Shown: piece after piece, positions 1-9,871 of the stretch
How positions within the stretch are numbered: the stretch's first letter is position 1
How the letters are laid out: every line of letters starts with the position of its first letter
Assembly: GCA_024279255.1 (NCBI GenBank)
Contig: JAJRRT010000041.1
Location: forward strand, 119,711-183,710
Reading direction: 5' to 3'
Length of the DNA stretch: 64,000 nucleotides
Source: Deltaproteobacteria bacterium
GTDB lineage: Bacteria; Desulfobacterota; Desulfuromonadia; Desulfuromonadales; Geopsychrobacteraceae
Notes under the pieces: generated by a model
Told to the model about the DNA's origin: nothing
The model's database searches: none
Seen by the model: the letters and a program-made list of their open reading frames with translations, nothing else
Translations under genes and position numbers: made by a program

Positions 1-1
1 T

Positions 2-1495
2 GCCTGTTATTCATATGTCCAACCGACTCCGGTAGTTGCACCACAGCTGGTTGCATATTCACATGAAGTTGCCACATTACTTGATCTGGATCAGTCGACC
101 TGTGAAAGCGAGCTGTTCGCGCAGGTTTTTGCTGGGAATCAACTATCGCCAGGGATGGAGCCCTACGCTTGCTGTTACGGCGGACATCAGTTTGGACGCT
201 GGGCCGGTCAACTCGGAGACGGACGGGCGATTAATCTGGGAGAGATTGTTAATCACCTCGGTGAGCGTTGGGCTCTGCAATTGAAGGGTGCAGGTCTTAC
301 CCCCTACTCGCGCCGGGCTGACGGTCTGGCTGTGCTACGATCCTCAGTTCGCGAATTTCTCTGCAGTGAAGCCATGTATCACCTCGGGGTACCGACCACT
401 CGTGCCCTGAGTCTTCTCCTGACGGGAGAACAAGTCACTCGTGACATGTTTTACGATGGGCACCCGAAACAGGAACCGGGAGCCGTTGTCTGCCGTGTGG
501 CGCCCTCTTTCACCCGTTTCGGTAGCTTTCAGATTTTCACCTCGCGTAATGAAATCGATCAGTTGCGTCAACTGGTCGATTTCACGATCCGCACTGATTT
601 TTCACATCTCGGAGAACCTTCTGTGGCTGTGTATCTTAAGTGGTTCGAAGAAGTTTGCCGTAAAACTGCCGAGATGATTATTCACTGGATGCGCGTCGGC
701 TTTGTTCACGGTGTGATGAACACCGACAATATGTCGATCCTTGGCCTGACAATCGACTACGGGCCCTACGGCTGGCTGGAAGATTACAACCCCGACTGGA
801 CCCCTAACACGACTGATGCTCAAGGCAGGCGCTATCGCTTCGGAAATCAGCCCCAAATTGCGCTTTGGAATCTCGCCCAACTCGCGAACGCCATCTACCC
901 CTTGATTGAGCAAACCGAACCTTTGGAAGAGGCGCTACAGCTGTATGGTGTTTGCTACAAACAGGGTTGGCAGGAGATGATGGCGCAAAAGCTGGGGCTG
1001 AAACAATTCAAACCGGAATATGATCTACCGTTAACGGCAGAACTGGAAAAGATATTGCGACTGGTTGAAACCGATATGACCATTTTCTATCGAAAACTGG
1101 CTGATCTTGACCCAGCAGAGGGTCAGAGTAATGATAATTTGCTCGCTCCGTTGTTCGACGCCTACTACCAACCGGAAGAATTGACCGAGGAGAACAAACG
1201 ACAAATTTGCGCTTGGTTGCGCACCTATCTGGAACGAGTGGGACAAGATGGACAAAGCAATACGGAGAGACGTCAAAAAATGAACGCAGTGAACCCTAAA
1301 TATGTGCTGCGCAACTACCTGGCGCAAATGGCGATCGATAAAGCGGAGGCTGGTGATCACAGTCTGGTTAATGATCTGCTGCAGGTGATGCGATATCCCT
1401 ATGCAGAGCAGCCTGATAGCGAGGAGTTTGCTCAAAAACGGCCCGACTGGGCACGCCAACGTGTTGGTTGCTCAATGCTCTCCTGTAGCTCTTAA
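2..1495 (+). CDS. selO: Protein adenylyltransferase SelO (YdiU/UPF0061 family), 5' end outside window
   Basis: Frame 2 is open from base 2 (ACYSYVQPTPVVAPQL...GMEPYACCYGGHQFGRWAGQLGDGRAINLGE...); SelO motifs GGHQFGxWAGQLGDGRA and LKGAGxTPYSRxADGxAVLRSSxREFLCSEAM; ends MLSCSS. Confidence 0.93.
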   Translation, partial: ACYSYVQPTPVVAPQLVAYSHEVATLLDLDQSTCESELFAQVFAGNQLSPGMEPYACCYGGHQFGRWAGQLGDGRAINLGEIVNHLGERWALQLKGAGLTPYSRRADGLAVLRSSVREFLCSEAMYHLGVPTTRALSLLLTGEQVTRDMFYDGHPKQEPGAVVCRVAPSFTRFGSFQIFTSRNEIDQLRQLVDFTIRTDFSHLGEPSVAVYLKWFEEVCRKTAEMIIHWMRVGFVHGVMNTDNMSILGLTIDYGPYGWLEDYNPDWTPNTTDAQGRRYRFGNQPQIALWNLAQLANAIYPLIEQTEPLEEALQLYGVCYKQGWQEMMAQKLGLKQFKPEYDLPLTAELEKILRLVETDMTIFYRKLADLDPAEGQSNDNLLAPLFDAYYQPEELTEENKRQICAWLRTYLERVGQDGQSNTERRQKMNAVNPKYVLRNYLAQMAIDKAEAGDHSLVNDLLQVMRYPYAEQPDSEEFAQKRPDWARQRVGCSMLSCSS

Positions 1496-1929
1496 AAAGA
1501 CTGCCAATACTTCTGCCAATTTTGTTTACAAACCTCTCGGCTGAATTCTTTCGGCAAGCTGCAGAGGCTCCCCTCTGGCTGGGCCAGAGTCTCCTCATCA
1601 GGAATCAGCGCTAGACATTGACAGGGCCGCTCAGAAACCGAGAAAGAACAGCCATCCTTGCCAAGGAATGCACATCCGCTCACTAAAGTGAGCGGAGCAG
1701 GCATCGGCACACCAGACTTCTCCCAGAGGACCAGCCCTAGCTCGGATAGGCATTCACGCATTTGTTCGAGGGGCAAAGGCTTTCCTGCGAAAAAGATCGT
1801 AAGAAATCGCTGCGGATCGATCCAAAGGCCAGGACTACCCTGACAACAACGGCCACCACATTTTCTGCAGAGAGAATAATTCAATGATTCTCTTTTTTGT
1901 AATTGCACAGACAGCCCACGATTGATCAT
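1492..1929 (-). CDS. YkgJ-family cysteine cluster protein
   Basis: CRKCGGRCCQ ... CAFLGKDGCSF ... RPCQC cysteine pattern. Confidence 0.8.
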   Translation of the reverse strand: MINRGLSVQLQKRESLNYSLCRKCGGRCCQGSPGLWIDPQRFLTIFFAGKPLPLEQMRECLSELGLVLWEKSGVPMPAPLTLVSGCAFLGKDGCSFSVSERPCQCLALIPDEETLAQPEGSLCSLPKEFSREVCKQNWQKYWQSF

Positions 1930-1961
1930 TGCTAAGGGTCACATTTCGACTGGATCATTTC

Positions 1962-2011
1962 CCGTGAAAGGCTGACGACATTGAAGCTATCAGCCTTTCA
2001 CGGTTTTTTTT
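1962..2011 (+). terminator. Intrinsic terminator-like hairpin
   Basis: CCGTGAAAGGCTGA / TCAGCCTTTCACGG 14-bp perfect stem followed by T8 on the + strand. Confidence 0.7.
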
Positions 2012-2025
2012 GCAAAATGACCTTC

Positions 2026-2514
2026 TTAGAGGATCTCAACCAGTTCGAACTCATAGGTTAATTCTTCACCCGCTAGCGGGTGATTCGCATCAAGGCTGAT
2101 CTCTTCATCGCTGATCTCTATAATAGTGACCATGTAAATATCATCGTCTTCACCGGTCACCTCAAGAGTTAATCCAACTTCCGGAGTGATATCGTCGGAC
2201 AATTCACTGCGTAATATGCTGAAGACATTTTCTGGATCATGCTGGCCAAAGGCATCTTCCGGAGAGATAACAACAGTCTTTTTTTCACCACCCCGCATGC
2301 CGATCAGGGCCGCTTCGAGCGGAGCATAGAATTCGCCTGCGCCGAGGGTCAATTCCAGAGGGCCATGGTCGTGGCAGCACTCATCATCACTGCACGAATC
2401 CTCTTCTGGATCTGCATTGGTGCTATCAATGATGGTTCCGTCAGCCAACTTGCCGATAAAGTTAAGCAAGACTTTATCTGATTCTTTTACCTGTGCCATT
2501 GGTTTGCCTTTCAT
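2026..2514 (-). CDS. FKBP-type peptidyl-prolyl cis-trans isomerase (SlyD-like)
   Basis: VLLNFIGKLADGTIIDST, His/Cys-rich insert, LTLGAGEFYAPLEAALIGMRGGEKKTV; start may be the internal MAQ. Confidence 0.85.
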   Translation of the reverse strand: MKGKPMAQVKESDKVLLNFIGKLADGTIIDSTNADPEEDSCSDDECCHDHGPLELTLGAGEFYAPLEAALIGMRGGEKKTVVISPEDAFGQHDPENVFSILRSELSDDITPEVGLTLEVTGEDDDIYMVTIIEISDEEISLDANHPLAGEELTYEFELVEIL

Positions 2515-2554
2515 CTTTAGTCAAATTTGTTCAGTTTAAGCTATCGAAACAAGG

Positions 2555-3772
2555 CTAATTGTTCAATCCTGCTGCGATAAAGGCTGTAGTCCAAGCCGCC
2601 TGAAAGTTATATCCACCTGTAATACCGTCAATATCCATAACTTCGCCAGCAAAATATAGATTTTCACATTCTTTGCTCTGCATTGTATTAAAATCAATAC
2701 TAGCAAGACTGACTCCACCGCAGGTCACGAATTCGTCCCTGAATTGCGTTCGACCCTGTACCGGATAAACATCATTAGTCAGTATGTTCACCAGTTTGTT
2801 TAATGCTGTTTTACCGAGTTCTCCCCATTTTTTGTCAGCAGATACCTCACTTTTCTGAAGTAGATAATTCCACAACCTTTCGGGCAAAAAGTAGGGTCTG
2901 ACGTTGGCCAATATCTTCCTGGGATGATCCGTGACAATGGTCTTCAACGTGGTGAAGACATCATCATTATTGCGCACGTTGGTCCAGTTTATCTGAATTT
3001 TAAATATATAGTCTTTTTCGCTTAACAGTCGCGCCCCCAGAGATGACAATTTTAAGATTGCAGGCCCACTCATTCCCCAGTGTGTTACCAGCAAGGCCCC
3101 CGCAGATCTCAACTTGCTTCCCTGTATTCGAACCAAAGTGTTCTCTACCACGATCCCCATCAACTCAGTGACAGAGTCATCAGGCAGCTTGAATGTGAAT
3201 AATGAAGGGACAGGGTCTTCAATTCTATGTTCTAATTTTTCAAGCCACACCAGACCATCTCGAAGCGGAGAACCTCCGGTTGCGACAATAACTTTGTCAA
3301 AGGATCTCGTTGGGACTTTTCCCCCGACAAGAGTCAACTGCAGTTTATCTACAGTCTTCTTAATGGCTTTAACGCCCGTTTCCAGTTCGACTTTAATTTT
3401 CAAATTTTTCGTCTGTTCTAAAAAACAATCGATGATGGTTTGTGAGTTTTGTGAATGAGGAAATACACAATTATCATCCTGAATAGTCAATTGAACGCCG
3501 TGAGACTCAAACCATTGCATGGCATCCTGGTTGTTAAAGATCCCGAAGGCTCTCTTTAAAGCCTTACCTCCCCGCGGATAAGCGTCGTACAATCTTTTCA
3601 TATCTGAACAAGCGTTCGTAATGTTGAACCGTCCACCGCCAGATACTTTAACCTTGGCCAATACCTCTTTCGACTTTTCAAAGATGACAACGTCAGCCGC
3701 CGGATAATTTTTCTTCACGTTGATAGCCGCGAAAAATCCAGCCGCTCCGCCACCAATTATGGCTACTTCCAT
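2555..3772 (-). CDS. NAD(P)/FAD-dependent oxidoreductase, HI0933/BaiN family
   Basis: N-terminal GGGAAG dinucleotide motif, [12 protein letters not shown], [11 protein letters not shown]-like, [28 protein letters not shown]. Confidence 0.88.
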   Translation of the reverse strand: [405 protein letters not shown]

Positions 3773-3901
3773 CCTGAGACCTCGTCAAATACAATAATAA
3801 TAAAGGGGCGTCTCCCGCATTCCTTTAAGAATTATGGGAAACACCCCGTTTTTTTGGCATATCAAGTCAACAATCTGAAATAATATTGCACTGCTACATT
3901 T

Positions 3902-4489
3902 TCAGAATATCAACATCTCTTTTTCAGCATAAATCACGGCAAATATAGTTGCCGGCTTGTCCCCGTGGCATGAAACAACATGGGGTAAGTTTGAATCAAA
4001 ATAGATAGAATCACCAGGATTGAGAACATCTGTGTGCCCTGAAAGAGTGACCTCAACCTGACCCGTCAGAACAAAGAGGATTTCTTCGCCTGCATGTTGA
4101 TTGGGTTCGGCTAGGGGGGCATCTGCAGGAGTGAGCGTCACATGGAAAGGTTCCATTTGACGGTTTTTCTTCTGATGGCCAAGAGACTCATAGCTGTAAC
4201 CTCCAGGCTTCACATCGGAACTGAAACGGGACACAGCCTCTCTGCTATTGTTTCTAACAATGCAAAAAGAGGAATCTGCACTACCGCCGAGGATGTCACC
4301 GACGGGAACCTGGAATGATTTTGCCAGGCTGACAATCTGCCCCAATGGCGGGGAAACCTTATGACCTTCAATCTCGGCAATCGTAAGCGCAGAGATTTCG
4401 GATTGCCTGGAAACATCTTCGATAGACATTCCAAGTTTGGTTCTCAGTTCTTTGACTTTTTCTCCGATTTTGACATTTTGATCCGACAT
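3902..4489 (-). CDS. XRE-family regulator with C-terminal cupin domain
   Basis: HTH (VKELRTKLGMSIEDVSRQSEISALTIAEIE) then cupin (HAGEEILFVLTGQVEVTLSGHTDVLNPGDSIYFDSNLPHV). Confidence 0.85.
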   Translation of the reverse strand: MSDQNVKIGEKVKELRTKLGMSIEDVSRQSEISALTIAEIEGHKVSPPLGQIVSLAKSFQVPVGDILGGSADSSFCIVRNNSREAVSRFSSDVKPGGYSYESLGHQKKNRQMEPFHVTLTPADAPLAEPNQHAGEEILFVLTGQVEVTLSGHTDVLNPGDSIYFDSNLPHVVSCHGDKPATIFAVIYAEKEMLIF

Positions 4490-4757
4490 CGACCATCTCC
4501 TATTCACAATATGAAGAGTTTGTAGAGATACAATCATGAACTATCAGAATATTGGGTTATAAATATTAGCATCGATAGAGCCATATCTCATTTCTATCGA
4601 GAAACTGTGAATCAATGTAACGACTTCTTCCTTCTACTCCACGAGTAATGTGGTGTCAATTAAAGGCTTCACGAGGCTTTGATCTAAATCTTTTGCAAAC
4701 GGCTCTTTCAGGTCAATTTAAAGCGGCTAGAGAAGTCTGCAGAAATGGCACGACATT

Positions 4758-5147
4758 CTAGTTAGACGCGTTCAAACGTGGGCAGAAACGTGATATTCCA
4801 ACAGAAAGTCCGTGTGAGTTTCCCGGGATGAGATAAGGGAGGTCGAGGTAGAGAATCGCTGTAATCAAAGCACCGTGGGAAACAGACCGCCGCAGGGTAC
4901 TTGAAACTCTGGCCAGCAATCGATCTGTTCCAGGGGAATGGTGGGTTGCATAACTCTCAAAGAGGCAGCCCGAAAGCCAGGTACAACAGGCTGAAAAATC
5001 GGCATAGGAATCAAGCAGTCGCTCACGGCTGCTGTCGAAGTCGACATTGAAAAACCGACAATAATCGGCGGATACCATCCCCTCTATGCAAAGGTTTGAT
5101 ATCTTCCCAACAAACTGCTGAAATTCTTCATCGCTGCAGACCTTCAT
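4758..5147 (-). CDS. Hypothetical protein
   Basis: 129-aa ORF, no recognised motif; may not be a real gene. Confidence 0.3.
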   Translation of the reverse strand: MKVCSDEEFQQFVGKISNLCIEGMVSADYCRFFNVDFDSSRERLLDSYADFSACCTWLSGCLFESYATHHSPGTDRLLARVSSTLRRSVSHGALITAILYLDLPYLIPGNSHGLSVGISRFCPRLNASN

Positions 5148-5229
5148 AACTGCACTCCGATATGTTCTATTCCTCAGGCCAAAAGCATCTATTGAGCCGA
5201 ATAAATGAAAGTATTCGGTTCAATCCTTT

Positions 5230-5799
5230 TCAGGCGGCAAGTCGCGCCAGGAAAGATTCGAAAAAACGTAAAAAAGCGAAAAATGATTCCTTGATAGGAT
5301 TTCGAGAAAAGTCGACTAAGGGCTTTGATATATATATAAATTTACTACCAGCATGCAAGCAGGCCAAACCGCCAGTCATCAGACGATCATCGAGTAAGGC
5401 GATTTGATCGGTATTGTAGTCGCCTTGGAGAGCAATCTTCTCCAGACCGTCAGGATAGGGCTTCTTGCGCACCCCGCCTACAAATACAATGTCAGGGTAG
5501 CGTAGATTGAAATATTGGAGACGTTCGCTTGAAGGTTTATTACTGAGGATATAGATATGCCCGGCACCGAAAACTTGCAACGCCTGATCGAGTACGAGTT
5601 CTGTCTCTGTCAGGGGCTTTGCCGCAGCGTGCGGGGCAAGGACGCCATCAAAATCAAAAACCAAAGCGCGGACGCCTTCAGTTTTTAACGCAGTAAGGTC
5701 GACATCAACAGTTGCAAGCTCGGGAGCCTCCGACAACAGGCGTCCAAGAACTCGACGTTGACGATGACCTGCAATCAGGCCGTAGAGGACATGGTTCAT
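5230..5799 (-). CDS. HAD-superfamily hydrolase (YqeG-like)
   Basis: ALVFDFDGVLAPHA HAD motif I; NKPSSERLQYF; GDYNTDQIALLDDRLMTGGLA motif. Confidence 0.8.
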   Translation of the reverse strand: MNHVLYGLIAGHRQRRVLGRLLSEAPELATVDVDLTALKTEGVRALVFDFDGVLAPHAAAKPLTETELVLDQALQVFGAGHIYILSNKPSSERLQYFNLRYPDIVFVGGVRKKPYPDGLEKIALQGDYNTDQIALLDDRLMTGGLACLHAGSKFIYISKPLVDFSRNPIKESFFAFLRFFESFLARLAA

Positions 5800-5841
5800 G
5801 CGTCCCTCCTTAACAATGCGGCAAAGTACCCAGACGGTACT

Positions 5842-6414
5842 TCAACCCTCTTCTTTTCTGACCAGAGTAAACAGATAGAAAGCGTAATCAACCAGAGACC
5901 AGAGAGTTATCAGCAAAACAATCGTAGAGACATAAGGCACCAGGACTGCAAGGTCAAACTCAAAACGTCCCAACAGCCCGATCAGCAGGAACAGGAAGAA
6001 CCCGACAGCCTGGCCCCAGGCCTTGACCTTGCCAGACATGCGTGAAGCCATAACAACGTTGGCCTTCATCGCAAAGAGACGGATGTAGCTGACTGAAATA
6101 TCACGTAACGCCATAAATACCGGCAACCAGAGTGGTAAAAGATTCACATGGGCAAGTGCAAAAAACATGATTAAGCGAGCAATTGAATCGGTGTAGGGAT
6201 CGAAAAATTTACCGAAATCGCTGGTCAGGTCATACTTGCGCGCCATCAGGCCATCGAACAGATCGGTCAACTCCGCCATGGCGCCAAGAATCACGGCAGC
6301 CAGAATCGTCCAGGCATTTAACCCGTAAACGGCAAAAACAGCGGCTAGGGTCGCAGCAATAAAGACCCGTGAAGCCGTTAGTATCTGTAGGTATATGAAC
6401 TGTCGGTTTTGCAT
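5842..6414 (-). CDS. CDP-alcohol phosphatidyltransferase family protein
   Basis: Hydrophobic protein with ELTDLFDGLMARKYDLTSDFGKFFDPYTDS (DGxxAR...GxxxDxxxD). Confidence 0.88.
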   Translation of the reverse strand: MQNRQFIYLQILTASRVFIAATLAAVFAVYGLNAWTILAAVILGAMAELTDLFDGLMARKYDLTSDFGKFFDPYTDSIARLIMFFALAHVNLLPLWLPVFMALRDISVSYIRLFAMKANVVMASRMSGKVKAWGQAVGFFLFLLIGLLGRFEFDLAVLVPYVSTIVLLITLWSLVDYAFYLFTLVRKEEG

Positions 6415-6527
6415 CTAGGCCTCGAAATAGATAGAAAATAGAATAGATTTCGGATGTTAACAGAAAAAAATTAGTTTCGCCAGCAGCTTGAAGATGATTG
6501 CACCCCTGGGAATCAAAACCAGATTCA

Positions 6528-8636
6528 TCAGGTTTTACGCTCCCATATCGTCACTTGGGAAATTGTATGCTGAAACTTACGAGCCGTCTCACGGATCACA
6601 AACTCGACGTCACGTGACTCTCCGATCTCGCGAAAATGAATGTCAAGTATCTCCCGCAATCCTTCCAGAGTGGTGAAAGGCTCTCCTGAACGACGCAGTC
6701 CGCCTAACCAGCTCGTTTTTCGGGTGAACTCTTCTCGCCAAGTATATGGTGACGCCAGAACGAGCAACCCACCAGGGTTAAGTCGCTGGTGGATCTCAGT
6801 CAAAAAACGTTTCGGGTCGGAGAGTCTGTCAATCAGGTTAGCAGCCAGGACAAGATCATACCCGGTGAACTGCGGTTTCAAGTTGTGCGCATCCCCCTGG
6901 TAAAACTCAATTCGTTCCTGACCTGATGTCAGATTATAGTCGCGCAGGTATTTTTCATGAAAAGAGACAATTTCCCCTTCCTCTGGGAGTTGATAGTGAA
7001 TCACACCTTTTCCCTGCATCTGATGCGCAATGCGAATGAAGCGCGCCGAATAATCGATACCGGTAACAAAATCGAAGTGTTGTGCAAACTCAAAACTGGC
7101 GCGGCCAACGGCACAACCCAGGTCAAGAGCACGCAGTTTCGGTTTATCAGCCATGTTCTCAAGGCAGATACGGACCAACTGATTCGGGAAGTTTTTAACG
7201 CCGAATTTTTCAGGGCCATAGTGAGCATCACAATACTGGGCAACGGCATCATCGGTTTCGTACATTGCTTCGGTAGTTTCGAGCTCTTGTTCAGAAGAGA
7301 CATAACGGAACCCAGCGTGCTGGTAAAAGTGTCGACGGAAGGCGTAGCGCGCATCCCGGGTTGCTTCGTTGCCGGTTGAGATCCAGGAGCCACCTTTGAT
7401 CAGGTTGTGTTGCGTGTCAAAAGTCGGGATAGAAAAATCGTCATACCATGGATGAATTTCAAAGCCGGGAAAGCCAGAAATTGGAGTCTCGCTCCACTGC
7501 CAGACGTTACCAATAAGATCGTAGAACTCCCCGAACGCAAATCGGTTGACCGGACATGAAGAAGCCCAATACTCAAGGTTAATATTCCCAGGTGCCTTAT
7601 CCCAATCGGGTTGATCTGGGACCTGGTGCTGATCGCGAAGCAAGGTCCATTCATCTTCAGTCGGCAGGCGAATCGACAGGTTGGAATCCTGTGCTTTCCA
7701 GTTGCAAAATGCCTTGGCTTCCAGATAATTGACTTCGACCGGCCAGTCCCAGGGCATGGCGATCTCCTGTGTCATGGTGCGCAAGCGATAGTTGGTTTTC
7801 TCCCGCAACCAGAAAAGTGGCTGTTCGGCTTTGCTGAATGAGAGCCAGCGCTGCCCCTCTTCTGTCCACAACTGCTGCTGCTGATAACCTCCGGCGTCTA
7901 CAAAATCCAAGAATTCGCGATTGGAGACCAGATATTTGCTCGCCTCGAAGTCATCGACATTAAATTGATGACTGCCAAATTCATTATCCCAGCCGTAGAG
8001 CCGGTGAGTCTTACTTTTTCCGAGACAGACCTGACCACCTGCAACAGGCAACAGCTGGTTTGTTGGGGCTTCTCCACTCTCTTTGCATATCTCCCACTCT
8101 GGTAGCGTACGTACTTGATCGATGGGCAAGCGACGGATAATGACTGAAGAGGTTTCCAGATGGATACGCTGGTGCTCGATTCCCATCATGATCGCCCAGA
8201 ACGGGTTGTCCCAATTGACAGGCAGCTCCAGTGGCAGGGTGCGGATCACAGTATCGATCAGCTCCCGGACTTCGTTGCGATAGGTTTTGACTTCAGTGGT
8301 CGTCGGCCAATCATAGTTCGCACTATCAAGGTCATCCCATGACATTTCATCGACGCCGATTGCAAACATCGACTCAAAATGCGGGTTAAGCCGTTTATCA
8401 ATGATTTTTGCGGCGATCAGCTTGTTGATATAAAATGTTGCGGTATGACCGAAGTAAAAGATCAAGGGATGCCGCAACGGCTCAGCGCGCAAATAAAAAG
8501 CTGAATCACTGGCTAGATTGTCGTAGAGCTGCTCATCGATACTGAAGGTTTTGTGAAAGTATTCTCTGATCTCGGTACGCTTCACTTCAGAGGTACCGGT
8601 ATTAAGAATCAGGGTGCGGATGTTGCGCAGGTCCAT
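6528..8636 (-). CDS. ovoA: OvoA: 5-histidylcysteine sulfoxide synthase / 4-mercaptohistidine N1-methyltransferase
   Basis: 702 aa; DinB-like N-terminus (GIEHQRIHLETSSVI), FGE-sulfatase domain (GGSWISTGNEATRDARYAFRRHFYQHAGFRYV), SAM methyltransferase C-terminus (ALDLGCAVGRASFEFA). Confidence 0.9.
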   Translation of the reverse strand: MDLRNIRTLILNTGTSEVKRTEIREYFHKTFSIDEQLYDNLASDSAFYLRAEPLRHPLIFYFGHTATFYINKLIAAKIIDKRLNPHFESMFAIGVDEMSWDDLDSANYDWPTTTEVKTYRNEVRELIDTVIRTLPLELPVNWDNPFWAIMMGIEHQRIHLETSSVIIRRLPIDQVRTLPEWEICKESGEAPTNQLLPVAGGQVCLGKSKTHRLYGWDNEFGSHQFNVDDFEASKYLVSNREFLDFVDAGGYQQQQLWTEEGQRWLSFSKAEQPLFWLREKTNYRLRTMTQEIAMPWDWPVEVNYLEAKAFCNWKAQDSNLSIRLPTEDEWTLLRDQHQVPDQPDWDKAPGNINLEYWASSCPVNRFAFGEFYDLIGNVWQWSETPISGFPGFEIHPWYDDFSIPTFDTQHNLIKGGSWISTGNEATRDARYAFRRHFYQHAGFRYVSSEQELETTEAMYETDDAVAQYCDAHYGPEKFGVKNFPNQLVRICLENMADKPKLRALDLGCAVGRASFEFAQHFDFVTGIDYSARFIRIAHQMQGKGVIHYQLPEEGEIVSFHEKYLRDYNLTSGQERIEFYQGDAHNLKPQFTGYDLVLAANLIDRLSDPKRFLTEIHQRLNPGGLLVLASPYTWREEFTRKTSWLGGLRRSGEPFTTLEGLREILDIHFREIGESRDVEFVIRETARKFQHTISQVTIWERKT

Positions 8637-8652
8637 TGATATCCTCCGGGTC

Positions 8653-9441
8653 TTAGTTAGAAGCGGTCAAATCAGTCAGAAACCGAGTACTGAATCTGTC
8701 GCAGATTTCAAGGAGAAAAGGGTCAAGACAAATCAGAGCTGCGTCAAGTATAGCAGCTGGGACGCCGCCATAGAAAGCCTCGGCGATGCTTCCGGCAATC
8801 GCTGCTTGAGTGTCTGCGTCACCACCTAGGGAAACCGCGAGACGAATTGCCGAAATAAAATCGGTGCTCTCGAAAAAACAGCAGAGTGCCTCAGGCACAG
8901 ACTTCTGACAACTCACCTCAAAACTGTACTCAGGTCTGATCTGCGTCAGCGGACGCCGCAGGTCGTAGCCGAATGTTTCGATAATGAAGGATTGTATCGC
9001 GGCCTTCCCTGACCCGTTACGCGCCAGGAAGATCGCTGCAGCAACTGCTTGCGCGCCCTTGATGCCCTCGGGATGATCGTGAGTCGGCATTGCTGTTCGA
9101 GCCGCCAGGTCAAGTACCTCATCCAGTTCGCTAGCAACCCAAGCCACTGGTGCCACACGCATGGCAGAACCATTGCCATAGGAGTCATAGGGACGATCGG
9201 TATTGGACGCCGCCCAGCGAGAAAAACGTTGGCCATAGCCAGCATGCGGGTAGCGATGATAGAAGTCATGGTAGGTTTCGCCGAAGGGGCGCTGCCCAAG
9301 CAGTGCATCAGCTGTCGCCAGGGTAAGTATTGTATCGTCGGTGAAGCGGCAATCGGGTGAAAAGAGTTGAAAATTACAAGATTTGATGGGTTGAAATTCG
9401 AATCGTGAGCCAATAATATCTCCGACAATCGCTCCCAACAT
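8653..9441 (-). CDS. ADP-ribosylglycohydrolase (DraG-like) family protein
   Basis: GAIVGDIIGSRFE, FTDDTxLTLATADALL, YGNGSAMRVAPVAW, GGDADTQAAIAGSIAEAFYGG. Confidence 0.9.
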   Translation of the reverse strand: MLGAIVGDIIGSRFEFQPIKSCNFQLFSPDCRFTDDTILTLATADALLGQRPFGETYHDFYHRYPHAGYGQRFSRWAASNTDRPYDSYGNGSAMRVAPVAWVASELDEVLDLAARTAMPTHDHPEGIKGAQAVAAAIFLARNGSGKAAIQSFIIETFGYDLRRPLTQIRPEYSFEVSCQKSVPEALCCFFESTDFISAIRLAVSLGGDADTQAAIAGSIAEAFYGGVPAAILDAALICLDPFLLEICDRFSTRFLTDLTASN

Positions 9442-9447
9442 AGAAGA

Positions 9448-9642
9448 TCACCCTGTTAGCCAGTCATAAAGGTATTTTCCAACGACCCCAAGCACGACCA
9501 GTTCAATCAAGGCCAACGCCAGGGCAAACTTCCACTTACCTTTTCCCCCGCGAAGTTTCTGTGGCAGGAATTTTTCCATATCTGCAGACATGTTCTGCCA
9601 GGCTTCAGATACGACACTCTGTTCTGGTTTTTTAGTCTTCAT
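9448..9642 (-). CDS. Small single-pass membrane protein
   Basis: 64-aa ORF with C-terminal TM (FALALALIELVVLGVVGKYLY). Confidence 0.5.
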   Translation of the reverse strand: MKTKKPEQSVVSEAWQNMSADMEKFLPQKLRGGKGKWKFALALALIELVVLGVVGKYLYDWLTG

Positions 9643-9646
9643 AGTG

Positions 9647-9823
9647 TCAGTTATATTTCGTGTCGCCGGTTGAGGTCGTTTTCAATACTGCGACAATTAA
9701 GGCGGCAAAAGGGCCTATCAGTAAGCTGATCGCTGCCCAGAGGTAAACATTGCGGCCTTTACTCTTGGCCATAGACACTGCTGCTGCTGCAAAAACAACC
9801 CAGATAAAAATCAATTGCTCCAT
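9647..9823 (-). CDS. Small membrane protein (58 aa, below the ORF-track cutoff)
   Basis: Manual translation: MEQLIFIWVVFAAAAVSMAKSKGRNVYLWAAISLLIGPFAALIVAVLKTTSTGDTKYN*; two hydrophobic segments; same strand and tightly upstream of 9448-9642. Confidence 0.55.
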   Translation of the reverse strand: MEQLIFIWVVFAAAAVSMAKSKGRNVYLWAAISLLIGPFAALIVAVLKTTSTGDTKYN

Positions 9824-9871
9824 ACATTCTCCAATTCAAAAAAATGACCAAGGAATGGTCAGACTACACTA

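Noticed and set aside
1031-1459. Long antisense ORF within selO (and similar shadows in ovoA, nrdJ, CoADR genes)
   Set aside because: Overlaps a confidently assigned gene; no domain or RBS.
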